Notes: a model not told the origin generated them from the sequence alone. 64,000 bases of DNA from JANOBD01 sp031411495 (GCA_031411495.1 JANOBD010000127.1:1-64000); one strand, 5' to 3'. Shown: positions 17,189 to 27,009, numbered from the stretch's first letter. A program made the numbers and translations.

Positions 17189-20005
17189 ATGAAGCACCTC
17201 TTGATCGGATTTGTCGCAATGATCTCAGTTACCGGAAGCATGGCGATCGCCGTTGAATCGCCCGCGCCGCCCACCGCCGCGCCCATTCAGTTCGAGCGCG
17301 AAACGCTCGACAACGGACTTCGCGTCATCTACGCCCCAATGACCAACGCGCCTGCCATCCACGTGCGCGTCATGTATCACGTCGGCTCGCGCGATGAAGC
17401 GCCCAACCGCCAGGGCTTTGCCCACATGTTCGAGCACATGATGTTCCGCGGCTCGGCACACGTCCCGCCGGAACAGCACATGAAGCTCATCCAGGGCGTC
17501 GGCGGCGTGAGCAACGCGTTCACCAGTTTCGATCAGACAACCTACGTCAACACCATCCCGAGCAACCATCTCGAGATGGCCCTCTGGCTCGAAGCTGACC
17601 GCATGGCCTCCTTCAAGGTGAGCGATGAGATTTTCAAGACCGAGCGCAGCGTCGTGAAAGAGGAGTGGCGGCTCCGCTATGCCAACCAGCCGTACGGCAA
17701 GATGACCTCGGACATGCTCAATCTCATCTTCAAGGTGCACAACTACCGTTGGTCGGCCATCGGCGACATGGATCAACTCGCCGCCGCACAAGCGCCCGAA
17801 CTCCAGGCGTTCCACGACCGCTATTACATCCCGAACAATGCGTGCCTGATCATCGCCGGCCAATACGACATCTCCCAGGCCAAGCAGTGGGTGCACAAGT
17901 ATTACGGCTGGATTCCCAAGGGCGCGGACGTCGTTCGCGTGACCAAGCCGGAACCCGCGCAGAGCGAGCCACGGGAACTGACCGTCGTCCGCAAGGACGT
18001 CCCGTTCACCCGCGTGAGCATGGCCTATCGGAGCCCGGACTATCGCAGCGACGATAACCTCCCGATCGAACTGCTCACCTCGATCCTGGGCGATGGCCGT
18101 TCCAGCCGGCTCTACCAGGCGCTGGTCGCCAATGATCCGGTGGCGTCGAACGTCAACATGGGCATGTACCAGCTCGAGGACCCGAGCGTGATCGCGCTCG
18201 GCATCGGCGTGCTGCGCGACAAGGATTCGGCCGACGCGATCAGCCGCGCCAAGGCGGAGATCAAAAAGGTCATCGAGAACGGCGTCACCGAAGAAGAACT
18301 CGCCAAGGCCAAGACGCAGACCCGCATCTCGCTGGTTCGCACCCGCGCGACCGCCGAAAGCGTCGCCACGGTGCTCGGCGACGAAGAAGTCTTCGGCGGC
18401 GACGCGAATCGCGCCAACACCTACTTCGATCGGCTCTCAAAGATCACCGTTGACGACGTGAAGCGAGTCGCCCGGCAGTATTTGAAGGAAGACAGCCTGA
18501 CGACCGTTCAGTATCAGCACGGCGACACGATGCCGCCGGACGCGACCCCCAATGTTCCGGCCGAGCCCGTAGCCGCCACTGCCGAGCCGCGCAAGGTCGA
18601 TTTCCCCAGCGACTACCCGACCGCGCCGCCGATGAATAACGAGGCGCTCAAGGCCAGCTTTGCCAAGGGCGAAGTGCAGACGATCAAGGGCGTGCAGGTC
18701 ATTACGATGACCGACAGCCGCCTGCCGGTGGTCAACGTGTCGCTCGTGCTGCGTGGCGGCGGCGATGCCGCAGCCGCCGAGAAAGAAGGCGTCGCTTCGC
18801 TCACCGCATCGATTCTCAACCGCGGCGCCGGTGGCAAATCGGCCGCTCAGATCGCCGAGGAACTCGAAAGCCGCGGCGTTTCGGTCAGCGCCAATGACGA
18901 TGGTGATGTCACCCGCATCAACGCCTTCGGCATGAGCGACCAGATCGATTACGCCCTCGACATGATGAAGATCATCGCGCTCCATCCGGATTTCCCGGCG
19001 GACGAGTTCGCCAAGCTCAAGCGCCAATCGGCGCAGGGCCTGCTGGGCGCACTCAGCAACCCCGGCTCGGTCGCGGACCGCACGATGGATGAAGCCGTTT
19101 ACGGCGAGAATCCGCTGGGCAAGCAGATGACGCTCAAGAGCCTCGAAGCGATCACCCTGGACGACCTCAAGGATTGGTACAAGAAGACGTACCGGCCGGA
19201 AAATGCGATCCTGGTGATCTCGGGCGCGATCGACACGCAAAGCGCCGGCGAACTGGCGAAGAAGCTGCTCGACGGCTGGGAAGCCGGCGCGCCCCCGCAA
19301 GCGAACTACGAGGTCCCGTTGCCGACGCAGCGCAAGATCATTCTCGTGAACAATCCGACCGGCCAGCAGGCGGTCGTCCGGCTCGCGCTGGGCGCGTACG
19401 ACTCGCATTCCGAGGACCGCTTCGCCGGCTCGATCGCGGGCCAGGTGCTTTCCAGCGGCATCGACTCGCGGCTCAACAAGGTTCTTCGTGCCGAGAAGGG
19501 CCTTACCTACGGCGCGTACGGTTTCTTCCGTCCGAGCCGGCACGGAGGCGCGTTCGAATTGTCGATCGAGACCAAGCTCGAAAGCGTCAACGACGCCATC
19601 ACCAGCGCCTTCCAGGTGCTCAAGACGATGAAGGGCGAGAACATTACCGACGCGGAACTGACCGAATCCAAGAACCGCGTGGCGGGTTCGATGGTGCTGG
19701 AGACCCAGACGATCCAGCAGCAGGCCGGTCGCCGCGTCGATACGATCCTGAATGGCTTTCCGGTCGATTACTACGACCACTACGCCGAGCGGATCGCGAA
19801 AGTGACGGCCGATGAAGTCCGCGCGGTGATGAACAAGTACCTCGCGGACGACAAGTTCAGCATCATCGTCGTCGGCCCGGCCGAGAAGGTGAAGCCGCAG
19901 CTCGACAGCTTCGGCGAGGTGACCGTCGTCGACATGCCGCTGGCGAAAATGCAGGCGATGGCGACCCAGGGCCGTAACCGCGGCACGACGCAGCCGGCGC
20001 AGTAA
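17189..20005 (+). CDS. Secreted M16 (pitrilysin/insulinase) zinc peptidase, double domain
   Basis: 938 residues from the ATG at 17189, which has GGAG 9 nt upstream and opens a signal peptide (LLIGFVAMISVTGSMAIA). The first M16 half has the inverted zinc motif H79-M-F-E82-H83 and the distal ligand Glu in ERSVVKEEW (E158/E159). The second half (from about residue 490) lacks HxxEH and is the inactive partner, as in two-domain M16B enzymes. A second-half RAEKGLTYGAYGFFRPSR segment matches the conserved R/Y pair that helps form the active-site chamber. Expected to degrade peptides in the periplasm. A strong terminator follows. Confidence 0.92.
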   Translation: MKHLLIGFVAMISVTGSMAIAVESPAPPTAAPIQFERETLDNGLRVIYAPMTNAPAIHVRVMYHVGSRDEAPNRQGFAHMFEHMMFRGSAHVPPEQHMKLIQGVGGVSNAFTSFDQTTYVNTIPSNHLEMALWLEADRMASFKVSDEIFKTERSVVKEEWRLRYANQPYGKMTSDMLNLIFKVHNYRWSAIGDMDQLAAAQAPELQAFHDRYYIPNNACLIIAGQYDISQAKQWVHKYYGWIPKGADVVRVTKPEPAQSEPRELTVVRKDVPFTRVSMAYRSPDYRSDDNLPIELLTSILGDGRSSRLYQALVANDPVASNVNMGMYQLEDPSVIALGIGVLRDKDSADAISRAKAEIKKVIENGVTEEELAKAKTQTRISLVRTRATAESVATVLGDEEVFGGDANRANTYFDRLSKITVDDVKRVARQYLKEDSLTTVQYQHGDTMPPDATPNVPAEPVAATAEPRKVDFPSDYPTAPPMNNEALKASFAKGEVQTIKGVQVITMTDSRLPVVNVSLVLRGGGDAAAAEKEGVASLTASILNRGAGGKSAAQIAEELESRGVSVSANDDGDVTRINAFGMSDQIDYALDMMKIIALHPDFPADEFAKLKRQSAQGLLGALSNPGSVADRTMDEAVYGENPLGKQMTLKSLEAITLDDLKDWYKKTYRPENAILVISGAIDTQSAGELAKKLLDGWEAGAPPQANYEVPLPTQRKIILVNNPTGQQAVVRLALGAYDSHSEDRFAGSIAGQVLSSGIDSRLNKVLRAEKGLTYGAYGFFRPSRHGGAFELSIETKLESVNDAITSAFQVLKTMKGENITDAELTESKNRVAGSMVLETQTIQQQAGRRVDTILNGFPVDYYDHYAERIAKVTADEVRAVMNKYLADDKFSIIVVGPAEKVKPQLDSFGEVTVVDMPLAKMQAMATQGRNRGTTQPAQ

Positions 20006-20038
20006 ACGCCGCGTCGTGATTGGAACCCCGTGAATTGA

Positions 20039-20074
20039 GGACGGACGGCCGCAAGGTCGTCCGTCCTTTCGTTT
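20039..20074 (+). terminator. Rho-independent terminator after the M16 peptidase
   Basis: GGACGGACGGCC pairs with GGTCGTCCGTCC (one wobble) around a GCAA tetraloop, followed by TTTCGTTT. It lies 34 bp after the stop at 20005. Confidence 0.85.
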
Positions 20075-20216
20075 ACGCTCGTGTCCCCGGGGCTTTCTCG
20101 CGAAGCCAGTGCGCGAGATTGTTGAAATGGCGAATGGCCCACAGCGCACGACTCGCTCTACAGTCCCGTGAGATCCAGTACCCGACTGAAAAGCACCGCC
20201 ACAAACGAGGAACGTC

Positions 20217-21893
20217 ATGCCATCGCACCTTACGCCGGCAATGCAGCTTTCGTCTCACCTGTGGACCTTGACCGTGCTCGGTCTAGCCATCGTGACGTGG
20301 TGCGCCGCGCCGCTCTTTGCCGGCGCTGATCCCGCGCCGCTCTACGGCCCGATCAAGCCGATGAAGACCGGCGATGTCCTCTACGTCTTCGCGAAAGGGA
20401 ATCGAAGCGACTCGCGCCAGGCGATCGCCGTCCAGAGTTTACAGGGCACGCTCGCGCGGCTCGAAGGCCCGCGCATCTGGATTGATGCCGGCGATCACAC
20501 TTTCGTCGATTACTTCACGAAGACGTTCGGCGTGAGCTTCGACGAAACCTTCAAGACCGACTGGGCCGGGCTGATCGCGAAGTTCAAATCCAAGACCAGC
20601 GGCAAGTATGTCCTGTACGACCTGCGCGATTCGCCCTCGCTTTCCGCCGCCACGACGGTCGCCGGGTTGATCGACGGCATCGCGGTGGATGTGCAACTGG
20701 AAGACGATGTGAAGGCACAGCACTGGGAGCTGGCCTACGACGTTCGCGGCAAGGACTCGAAGTGGGTGTACGAGACGTTCAAGGATCAGATCAGCCGCGA
20801 TGGGATCGTCGTCCACACCAACAACCGCCGCGATCACCCGAGCATCGACTGCCTGATCGACTGGAGCGCCGCCACGAAGCAACTCGCCTGGTGGTACAAG
20901 GACGAGGCGCTCTCGCGCGAAGTCTACCAATCCATGAACCCCGTCTCGCCGGTCTACGGCTGGCAGGACCCGACCACCCACGACGAGGGCCTCACCGTCA
21001 AGTTCCACTCCGAGTGCGGGCACTTCCAGATCCCCAGCGACTGGATGCTCAACCTCTCGGTGCACGCGTCGACGGGCCCGATGATGAAGGAAAAATCCTT
21101 CCACCAGAAGCTCGATCGCTTGCCGGTCAAGAAGGAAGAGGGCGTTCACTACGTCACCTTCATCCTCAGCGACATGGATAACATCCTCACCGAGATCGGC
21201 ACCAACTCGTTCTTCTCGGAGAAGAAGTTCTACGCCAACAAGCACCGCGGCGAGTTCCCGATGAGCTGGGGCATGGCGCCATCGCTCACCGAGCTTTCGC
21301 CCGCGGGCATGCAGATGTGGTACGACGCCGCCACGCCCAACGACGCGTTCGTCGGATACTGCGGCATGGGCTACTTCTATCCCAACGTCGCGCCGGCGCT
21401 GGACAAGCACATGGCCCGTCTCGAGCCGCTGCTCAAGCGCGCCGACCTCAAGACGATGCTGCTCATCGATCGCGTGAAGCCAGACAAAGAGTTCACCAAG
21501 GCGTATTACGAGCCGTTCGCCAAACACTTCACCGGCATGGAGCAGATCCGCGGGCTCTTTTACATGGAGTACGTGCAGTACGCGCCGCACGGCGGGCAGA
21601 TCTTCTGGTACGACGACAAGCCGATGGTCTGCGCACGGTTCGACTTCCGAGATGATGCGTTCTACTCCGCGGTCCGCCAGACGCCCGCGAAGCTGGCCGA
21701 GTCGATCAACGCGCTGCCTCGCAACCCCGCCGATCCGAACAGCTACACATTCGTGACGGTTCTCGCCTGGAGCAAGAGCCTGGACGATGTGAAGAAGACG
21801 ATCGATTTGCTGGACAAGAACGTGCGGGTCGTGAACGCGGAAGAGTTCATCGAACAACTCCGCGCGAACATCCCGGCGGAGAAGCGGAAGTGA
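20217..21893 (+). CDS. GxGYxYP-family exported protein, putative glycoside hydrolase
   Basis: 558 residues; GAGG lies 6 nt before the ATG and a hydrophobic export signal (LWTLTVLGLAIVTWCAAPLFA) follows. The family-naming motif is present literally as GMGYFYP in FVGYCGMGYFYPNV. Other family-type blocks are DVLYVFAKGNRSDSRQAIA near the N-terminus, VHYVTFILSDMDN, and the GEFPMSWGMAPSLTELSPAG segment. The family is annotated as a putative glycoside hydrolase common in Bacteroidetes and planctomycetes; the substrate is unproven. Single gene, between the M16 terminator and the repeat-rich segment. Confidence 0.85.
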   Translation: MPSHLTPAMQLSSHLWTLTVLGLAIVTWCAAPLFAGADPAPLYGPIKPMKTGDVLYVFAKGNRSDSRQAIAVQSLQGTLARLEGPRIWIDAGDHTFVDYFTKTFGVSFDETFKTDWAGLIAKFKSKTSGKYVLYDLRDSPSLSAATTVAGLIDGIAVDVQLEDDVKAQHWELAYDVRGKDSKWVYETFKDQISRDGIVVHTNNRRDHPSIDCLIDWSAATKQLAWWYKDEALSREVYQSMNPVSPVYGWQDPTTHDEGLTVKFHSECGHFQIPSDWMLNLSVHASTGPMMKEKSFHQKLDRLPVKKEEGVHYVTFILSDMDNILTEIGTNSFFSEKKFYANKHRGEFPMSWGMAPSLTELSPAGMQMWYDAATPNDAFVGYCGMGYFYPNVAPALDKHMARLEPLLKRADLKTMLLIDRVKPDKEFTKAYYEPFAKHFTGMEQIRGLFYMEYVQYAPHGGQIFWYDDKPMVCARFDFRDDAFYSAVRQTPAKLAESINALPRNPADPNSYTFVTVLAWSKSLDDVKKTIDLLDKNVRVVNAEEFIEQLRANIPAEKRK

Positions 21894-21922
21894 AGCTTGC
21901 TCGCTGACGTGGGAGAATTGAA

Positions 21923-21962
21923 ACGCGAAGTCCGCGAAGAGCGCGAAGGTGGGACGCGAAGA
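21923..21962 (+). repeat. Left arm of a 40-bp inverted repeat pair
   Basis: 40 bp that recur as reverse complement at 22678-22717 with 38 of 40 matching. The arm is itself a run of the 7-mer CGCGAAG (four copies). The pair encloses about 715 bp containing one small gene and a long imperfect palindrome, a layout like a cassette or a MITE-type unit. Confidence 0.85.
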
Positions 21963-22038
21963 GGGCCTGTGGTGTGTGTTTCTGACGCGCCAACTCGGTG
22001 CATCGGAGATGCGCCGTGCGCGACTTTACACCAAGCGT

Positions 22039-22224
22039 TGTCATCCAGAAGGAGCCTAAGCGACTGAAGGATCTCGGGTCTACGTGGACAGGAATCGTCA
22101 AGCGACGCTGCGGGAAGGATGAACCCTTCCCGTGTTGTCTCTGGTCGTCTCTCGTTTCGCTGACCCCAGATCCTTCGCTCGCTCGCGGAGGGCAAGCCCT
22201 CCGCATGGCTCGCTCTGGATGACA
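22039..22224. repeat. Long imperfect palindrome (TGTCATCC...GGATGACA)
   Basis: TGTCATCCAGA at 22039-22049 and GAAGGATCT at 22066-22074 recur inverted as TCTGGATGACA (22214-22224) and AGATCCTTC (22168-22176). A small perfect hairpin, GCGGAGGGC/GCCCTCCGC, sits in the right arm (22185-22204). This looks like a dispersed intergenic repeat, not coding. It lies inside the segment bounded by the 40-bp inverted repeats. The rest of the gene-free stretch 21894-22337 shows nothing else I recognise. Confidence 0.65.
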
Positions 22225-22337
22225 GATATTGCCTGCTGAACGCGAGTGAAGTGCGCTTTTTCAACGCGAAGAAGGAGCGGGGCGGACACTGAGCCACCTC
22301 GCGACCGGGCGCATCAGTAGATGTGCACCGCACCAAA

Positions 22338-22670
22338 TCATTCCTGCCGGTCCCGGTGCTCGGGCTTCATCTCATCCTCAATAAAACGCTCGAGAGAATC
22401 GAAGAGTCTTGTGCTTGGAAGATCAGTTGAGGGTGCGGTCATTCTCGAAAACATCAGATGGACATCTGCGACCCGGCCGTCGTCCAGTTCGAAAAGGACA
22501 TCGTCGCAGTCCTCACGACGGGCGATGGGCTTTGCTTGCGCTCCGAACAGCACGTGGCCACCGGGAAGCTCGCGCTGAAGCTCGGCGACCAGCGCCTCTC
22601 GAACATCTGCCGATTCGATGGGTTGCCAGGGATTGAGCCACTCGGCGTCCATGGGCGAATCATATGGCAT
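22338..22670 (-). CDS. Small protein of unknown function inside the repeat-bounded segment
   Basis: 110 residues from the ATG at 22670. An upstream in-frame ATG at 22712 lies inside the 40-bp repeat and would translate it, so I reject that start; an ATG at 22652 is also possible. The chain is soluble and acidic (DCDDVLFELDDGRVADVHLM, RLFDSLERFIEDEMKPEHRD). The pattern GGHVLFGAQAKPIARRED followed by a short strand suggests a compact alpha/beta domain. No family recognised. Confidence 0.6.
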   Translation of the reverse strand: MPYDSPMDAEWLNPWQPIESADVREALVAELQRELPGGHVLFGAQAKPIARREDCDDVLFELDDGRVADVHLMFSRMTAPSTDLPSTRLFDSLERFIEDEMKPEHRDRQE

Positions 22671-22677
22671 TTGCTCG

Positions 22678-22717
22678 TCTTCGCGTCCTACCTTCGCGCT
22701 CTTCGCGGACATCGCGT
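22678..22717 (-). repeat. Right arm of the 40-bp inverted repeat pair
   Basis: Reverse complement of 21923-21962 with two mismatches. It ends 57 bp before the dinB start codon. Confidence 0.85.
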
Positions 22718-22774
22718 ATACGGTTTCCAGATTCCCGTACGAAATCCGAACAGATCGGCTAAACTCTCCCCCTG

Positions 22775-23938
22775 ATGTCCCGGCAGATTCTCCATGTCGA
22801 CATGGACGCGTTCTTCGCGGCCGTCGAGCAGCTCGACTTTCCCGAGCTGCGCGGCAAGCCCGTCCTCGTCGGCGGGTCGCGGAAGCGCGGCGTCGTCGCG
22901 ACCGCTTCCTACGAAGCCCGCCCCTACGGCTGTCGTAGCGCGATGCCGATGGCGCAGGCGCTGCGGCTCTGTCCGCACGCGATCGTGCAGCGTGGTCGAT
23001 ACGCGCGGTACCGCGAGATCTCGGATCAGGTCTTTTCGATCTTCGATCGCTTCACCTCGGCCGTGCAGTCGGTCGGCATCGATGAAGGGTTTCTCGACGT
23101 CACCGGTTCCTTCCGCCTCTTCGGCGACGGCGAAGCGATCGCAAAACAGATCCGCGCGGCCATCCGCGAAGAGACCGGCCTCACGGCATCCGTCGGCGTC
23201 GCGCCTAACAAGTTTCTCGCCAAGCTCGGCAGCGATCTGAACAAACCGGATGGGCTGACCGTCATCACGCCGCAGACGCTCGATGCGATCATCTGTCCGC
23301 TCTCGATCTCGCGCATCTGGGGCATCGGCGGGAAGACCGCCAAGAAGCTCGAAGGGCTGAACATCAAGACCGTCGGCGACCTCCGCGCGATGGACGAGCC
23401 GTTCTTCGATCGCTTCTTCGGCGAGTGGGGTGCCCGCGTCCATCAACTCATCCACGGCATCGACGACCGCGAAGTGACGAGCGACCACGAAGCGAAATCG
23501 ATCGGGCAGGAGCAGACGTTTCACGACAACATCCACGACCCGGACGTGCTGCGCGACATCCTGCTCGAACAGGTCGAGGAAGTGGCGGCGCGATTGCGGC
23601 GGAAGGGGCGGTGCAGCGCGGGGATCTCGCTGAAGATCCGTTACGGCGATTTCAGGACGATCACGCGCAGCCAGAAGCTCGCTTCGCCGACGGATGTGAC
23701 GCAGGTCATCTGGGAGGCGGCGCGAAGCCTCTTCGACGAATGGGCGCATGACCATCTCGCGCCGCTGCGTCTGCTCGGCATGCAGTGCACGTACCTGAGC
23801 GATGCGGTGCAGTTGCCGTTGTTCGATCGAGTCAGGCTGGAGAAACAACAACGACTGGACCGGGCGATCGACCGCATCAATTCCAAGTTCGCCTCGAGCC
23901 CGGTGCAGCGGGGCCGGCGATCGCGCGGTGCCGACTGA
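22775..23938 (+). CDS. dinB: DNA polymerase IV (Y-family translesion polymerase)
   Basis: 387 residues. It copies past damaged bases in cytosolic DNA. Visible Y-family signatures: the metal-binding N-terminus HVDMDAFFAAVEQ, the Tyr/Arg steric region YEARPYGCRSAMP, the catalytic GIDEGFLDVTG, the finger/palm GVAPNKFLAKLGSDLNKPDG, the thumb helix-hairpin-helix GIGGKTAKKLEGL, and a little-finger domain (IGQEQTFHDNIHD onward). The C-terminus lacks a recognisable beta-clamp pentapeptide. No ribosome binding site of note. No SOS box could be identified. Confidence 0.95.
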   Translation: MSRQILHVDMDAFFAAVEQLDFPELRGKPVLVGGSRKRGVVATASYEARPYGCRSAMPMAQALRLCPHAIVQRGRYARYREISDQVFSIFDRFTSAVQSVGIDEGFLDVTGSFRLFGDGEAIAKQIRAAIREETGLTASVGVAPNKFLAKLGSDLNKPDGLTVITPQTLDAIICPLSISRIWGIGGKTAKKLEGLNIKTVGDLRAMDEPFFDRFFGEWGARVHQLIHGIDDREVTSDHEAKSIGQEQTFHDNIHDPDVLRDILLEQVEEVAARLRRKGRCSAGISLKIRYGDFRTITRSQKLASPTDVTQVIWEAARSLFDEWAHDHLAPLRLLGMQCTYLSDAVQLPLFDRVRLEKQQRLDRAIDRINSKFASSPVQRGRRSRGAD

Positions 23939-24097
23939 TTTGACGGGCCCCCGAAGGCAATTCCACGATGTTTTGTCCTGCTATCGCCGTTCTATCGGGA
24001 GAATCCCGAGATACAGTCGCGCTGGGCTCGCTAGCTTAGGAGATTCGCGAGGGGGGCATCTGTTAAACAAGATCCGCCAGAGGATTTGGACCAGCGT

Positions 24098-26662
24098 ATG
24101 TCTGACATCGGGCAAGTGGAGAAAAACGAACGACTCGCAGCGATCGTCGCGACATCGGACGACGCGATCATCAGCAAGGATACCCGCGGCATCGTAAAGA
24201 CCTGGAACGGCGCTGCCGAACGGATATTCGGATACTCCGCGGAAGAGATGATCGGCCAGCCGCTCCTGCGGATCATTCCGAAAGATCGCTTCCAGGAAGA
24301 AACCGATATCCTCGCCAAGATCCAGGCCGGCGACCGGGTCGATCACTTTCAAACGATCCGCGTCCGCAAAGACGGCCGTGAGATTCACGTCTCGGTAACG
24401 ATCTCCCCGATCAAGGACGCGGACGGCAAGGTGATCGGCGCCTCGAAAATTGCGCGCGACGTCACGGACATGGTTCGCGCGCAGCGCGAGCGCGAGCGGC
24501 TTTATGAGCTCAGCCGCTTCATGGTTGGCGTTCGCGACATGCGGCAACTGCTTCAGAAGATCACCGATGTGGCCACCGAGCTCAGCAACGCCCAGTTCGG
24601 CGCCTTCTTTTACAACGTCACCGACTCGGAGGGCGAGTCATACACGCTCTACACGATCTCGGGCGTACCCGCGGAGCATTTTTCGAAGTTCCCGATGCCG
24701 CGGAACACCGCGGTCTTCGGGCCGACGTTCAAAGGTGAGGGCGTCGTCCGTTCCGACGATATCACGCAGGACCCGCGTTACGGGAAGAACGCGCCCTACA
24801 AAGGCATGCCCGCGGGACACCTGCCGGTGCGCAGCTACCTTGCCGTGTCCGTCGTTTCGCCTGATGGCGATGTGGTCGGCGGACTGTTCTTTGGACACGA
24901 GCGGGCCGGGATATTCACCGCTCACGACGAGAGCATCGTCTCGACGATCGCCAGCAACGCGAGCATCGCCCTGGAAAATGCGCGGCTTCACCGTGAAGTC
25001 TCGGATACCGCCTCGAAGTTCCGGCAACTGGCCAACAGCATTCCACAGCTCGCCTGGATGGCCACGCCGGAGGGTTCGTTCTTCTGGTTCAACGACCGAT
25101 GGCTCGAGTACACCGGCTTGCCGGCGGCGGCGCAATACGGAAACGGCTGGGAGCAGGTCCTGCATCCGGATGAATCCGCACGGGTCATCGGACGATGGAA
25201 AGACGCCCAGGCGTCGAAAAAACCGTGGGAAGACACGTTTCGCATCCGTAGCCACGACGGCGTTTTTCGCTGGCACCTGTCGCGCGCGGTACCGTTAATC
25301 GATGAATCGGAAGCGATCACCTACTGGCTGGGCACCAACACCGACGTGACCGAGCAACGCGAACTGATGAGCCGTCGCGAAGAACTTCTCAACGCCGAAC
25401 GCACCGCCCGCGCCGAATCAGAACGGCTCGGCCAGTTGAAGGATGAGTTCCTCGCGACGCTTTCGCACGAGCTGAGAACGCCGCTCAATGCGATCCTCGG
25501 CTGGTCGCAGCTCCTCAGCCGGGGAAAGACCGACCTGGCGATGGTCTCCGAAGGCATCGGCGTCATCGAACGAAACGCGCGCGTGCAGGCGCAGCTGATC
25601 GAAGATCTCCTCGACATGAGCCGAATCGTCTCCGGCAAGCTACGACTCGACACGCAGATCCTCGAGCCGACGCTCGTGGTGAAACGGGCGGTCGACGTGC
25701 TCCGTCCGACCGCGGAGACCAAGGATATCGATCTCCAGTTGCTTCTCGACAAGGGGATCGGGCCGATCACCGGCGATCCAAACCGGCTCCAGCAGATCAT
25801 CTGGAACCTGGTGAACAACGCCATCAAGTTCACGCCGCGCGGCGGAACCGTTCGGGTCCACCTCAAGCAGGCGCATTCGCATGTCTCGCTCGTCGTTTCG
25901 GACACCGGCTGCGGGATCGATCCTGCATTTCTTCCCCATGTGTTCGAACGATTTCGCCAGTCCGATGCATCGACCACGCGGCGATTCGGCGGACTCGGAC
26001 TCGGCCTGGCGATCGTGAAGCAACTTGCCGAACTCCATGGCGGCGAGGTCGGCGTCCGCAGCGAAGGACTGGGGCGTGGTGCGACGTTCACGGTTTCGCT
26101 GCCACTCGCTGCCCGGCCGCCCAGTCACGACGACAATTCGACGCAGTTGCAGTCGAGCGCCGACATTCGTGCGCTGGACGATCTTTCGCTGGCGGGCATC
26201 CGCGTGCTGATGGTCGATGATGAGGCGGACTCGCGCGAGCTGATCGCGCGGATCCTGAAGGAGCGAGGCGCTGTCGTCGCCGAAGCGAGCGATGCCAACA
26301 GCGGCCGGAGCATGGTTGCATCGCAACGGCCGGACCTGATTATCAGCGATATCGGAATGCCCGAGAAAGACGGGTATGAGTTCATCCGCGAAGTTCGCGA
26401 CATGCCCGCCGACCGAGGCGGGCGCACGACCGCGATCGCGCTGACCGCCTTTGCGCGTCCGGAAGACCGCGCGCGGGCGATGCTTGCCGGTTTCCAACTC
26501 CACATGCCCAAGCCGGTCGACCCGCACGAATTGATCGCGACCGTTGCGAGCCTGGGCGCCGCGGCTCGACGCGAAAGAATGACGCGCGCCGACTCGACGT
26601 CCACGGAATTGTTCGGCGAGCCGAAAGCAGCCCAAAGTCCGCCTTCCCCCGGTCGTGTATGA
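24098..26662 (+). CDS. Hybrid sensor histidine kinase (PAS-GAF-PAS-HisKA-HATPase-REC)
   Basis: 854 residues from the ATG at 24098; an in-frame TTG at 24086 is an alternative. No membrane segment, so it senses a cytosolic signal. Order: PAS (about 1-120, GIVKTWNGAAERIFGYSAEE), GAF (about 150-295), second PAS (about 305-425, FFWFNDRWLEYTGLP), HisKA with the phosphorylated H457 in LSHELRTPLNAILGW, HATPase with N box NLVNNAIKFTPRGG, G1 DTGCGID and G2 GGLGLGLAIV, then a receiver domain with acceptor D751 in ISDIGMPEKDG and the conserved Lys in HMPKPV. No response regulator or output gene is adjacent, so its partner is elsewhere. Confidence 0.95.
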   Translation: MSDIGQVEKNERLAAIVATSDDAIISKDTRGIVKTWNGAAERIFGYSAEEMIGQPLLRIIPKDRFQEETDILAKIQAGDRVDHFQTIRVRKDGREIHVSVTISPIKDADGKVIGASKIARDVTDMVRAQRERERLYELSRFMVGVRDMRQLLQKITDVATELSNAQFGAFFYNVTDSEGESYTLYTISGVPAEHFSKFPMPRNTAVFGPTFKGEGVVRSDDITQDPRYGKNAPYKGMPAGHLPVRSYLAVSVVSPDGDVVGGLFFGHERAGIFTAHDESIVSTIASNASIALENARLHREVSDTASKFRQLANSIPQLAWMATPEGSFFWFNDRWLEYTGLPAAAQYGNGWEQVLHPDESARVIGRWKDAQASKKPWEDTFRIRSHDGVFRWHLSRAVPLIDESEAITYWLGTNTDVTEQRELMSRREELLNAERTARAESERLGQLKDEFLATLSHELRTPLNAILGWSQLLSRGKTDLAMVSEGIGVIERNARVQAQLIEDLLDMSRIVSGKLRLDTQILEPTLVVKRAVDVLRPTAETKDIDLQLLLDKGIGPITGDPNRLQQIIWNLVNNAIKFTPRGGTVRVHLKQAHSHVSLVVSDTGCGIDPAFLPHVFERFRQSDASTTRRFGGLGLGLAIVKQLAELHGGEVGVRSEGLGRGATFTVSLPLAARPPSHDDNSTQLQSSADIRALDDLSLAGIRVLMVDDEADSRELIARILKERGAVVAEASDANSGRSMVASQRPDLIISDIGMPEKDGYEFIREVRDMPADRGGRTTAIALTAFARPEDRARAMLAGFQLHMPKPVDPHELIATVASLGAAARRERMTRADSTSTELFGEPKAAQSPPSPGRV

Positions 26663-26735
26663 CGGAACGTTGCGCACGGAGCAGCGGGGTTGACGCTCGA
26701 GAACGTGTGTAATGCGCGGCAAGGAGCCAAAGTTC

Positions 26736-26980
26736 CCGCGCCGACGTTCAACGCCGTCGGCGCCGCGCCAGGACCCAGCCGACAGAAGTCCGACGACAGC
26801 CAGTTCGAACGCGATCGAACCTGCCAGCGCCCCGTCGGATTGGAAGCCCGCGTCAAAGTTCGACACGTCTGTCCGTGCGGCCCTCGACTGATAGGTCTGT
26901 GCCAGTTCCAGCAGGTCGGTGAAGTCGACGGCCGCGTCGAGATTGAAATCGCCATTGGACGAGTTCTGACCGCTGTTTTC
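26736..26980 (-). pseudogene. Decayed 3' end of a dockerin/PEP-CTERM gene
   Basis: Read leftward, one frame gives GDFNLDAAVDFTDLLELAQT, clearly the second dockerin-like repeat of this genome's surface proteins, followed by F-Q-S-D-G-A-L-A-G-S-I-A and a hydrophobic GLLSAGSW. This parallels FQSDWAIARSFAPEP of the protein at 56110-57588, but the PEP motif has become FEL, the Arg cluster is displaced, and no stop follows at the expected place. There is no start or upstream part: the fragment begins right after the terminator at 27010-27047. It is a truncated, drifting remnant. Confidence 0.65.
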
Positions 26981-27009
26981 ACCGCAACACCGGGGCCCGA
27001 TTGCCCGCG

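Noticed and set aside
20439..21857. Long leftward frame opposite the GxGYxYP gene
   Set aside because: Its composition is rich in Arg, Val, Leu and His as expected for an antisense frame, and it lacks a ribosome binding site or domain.
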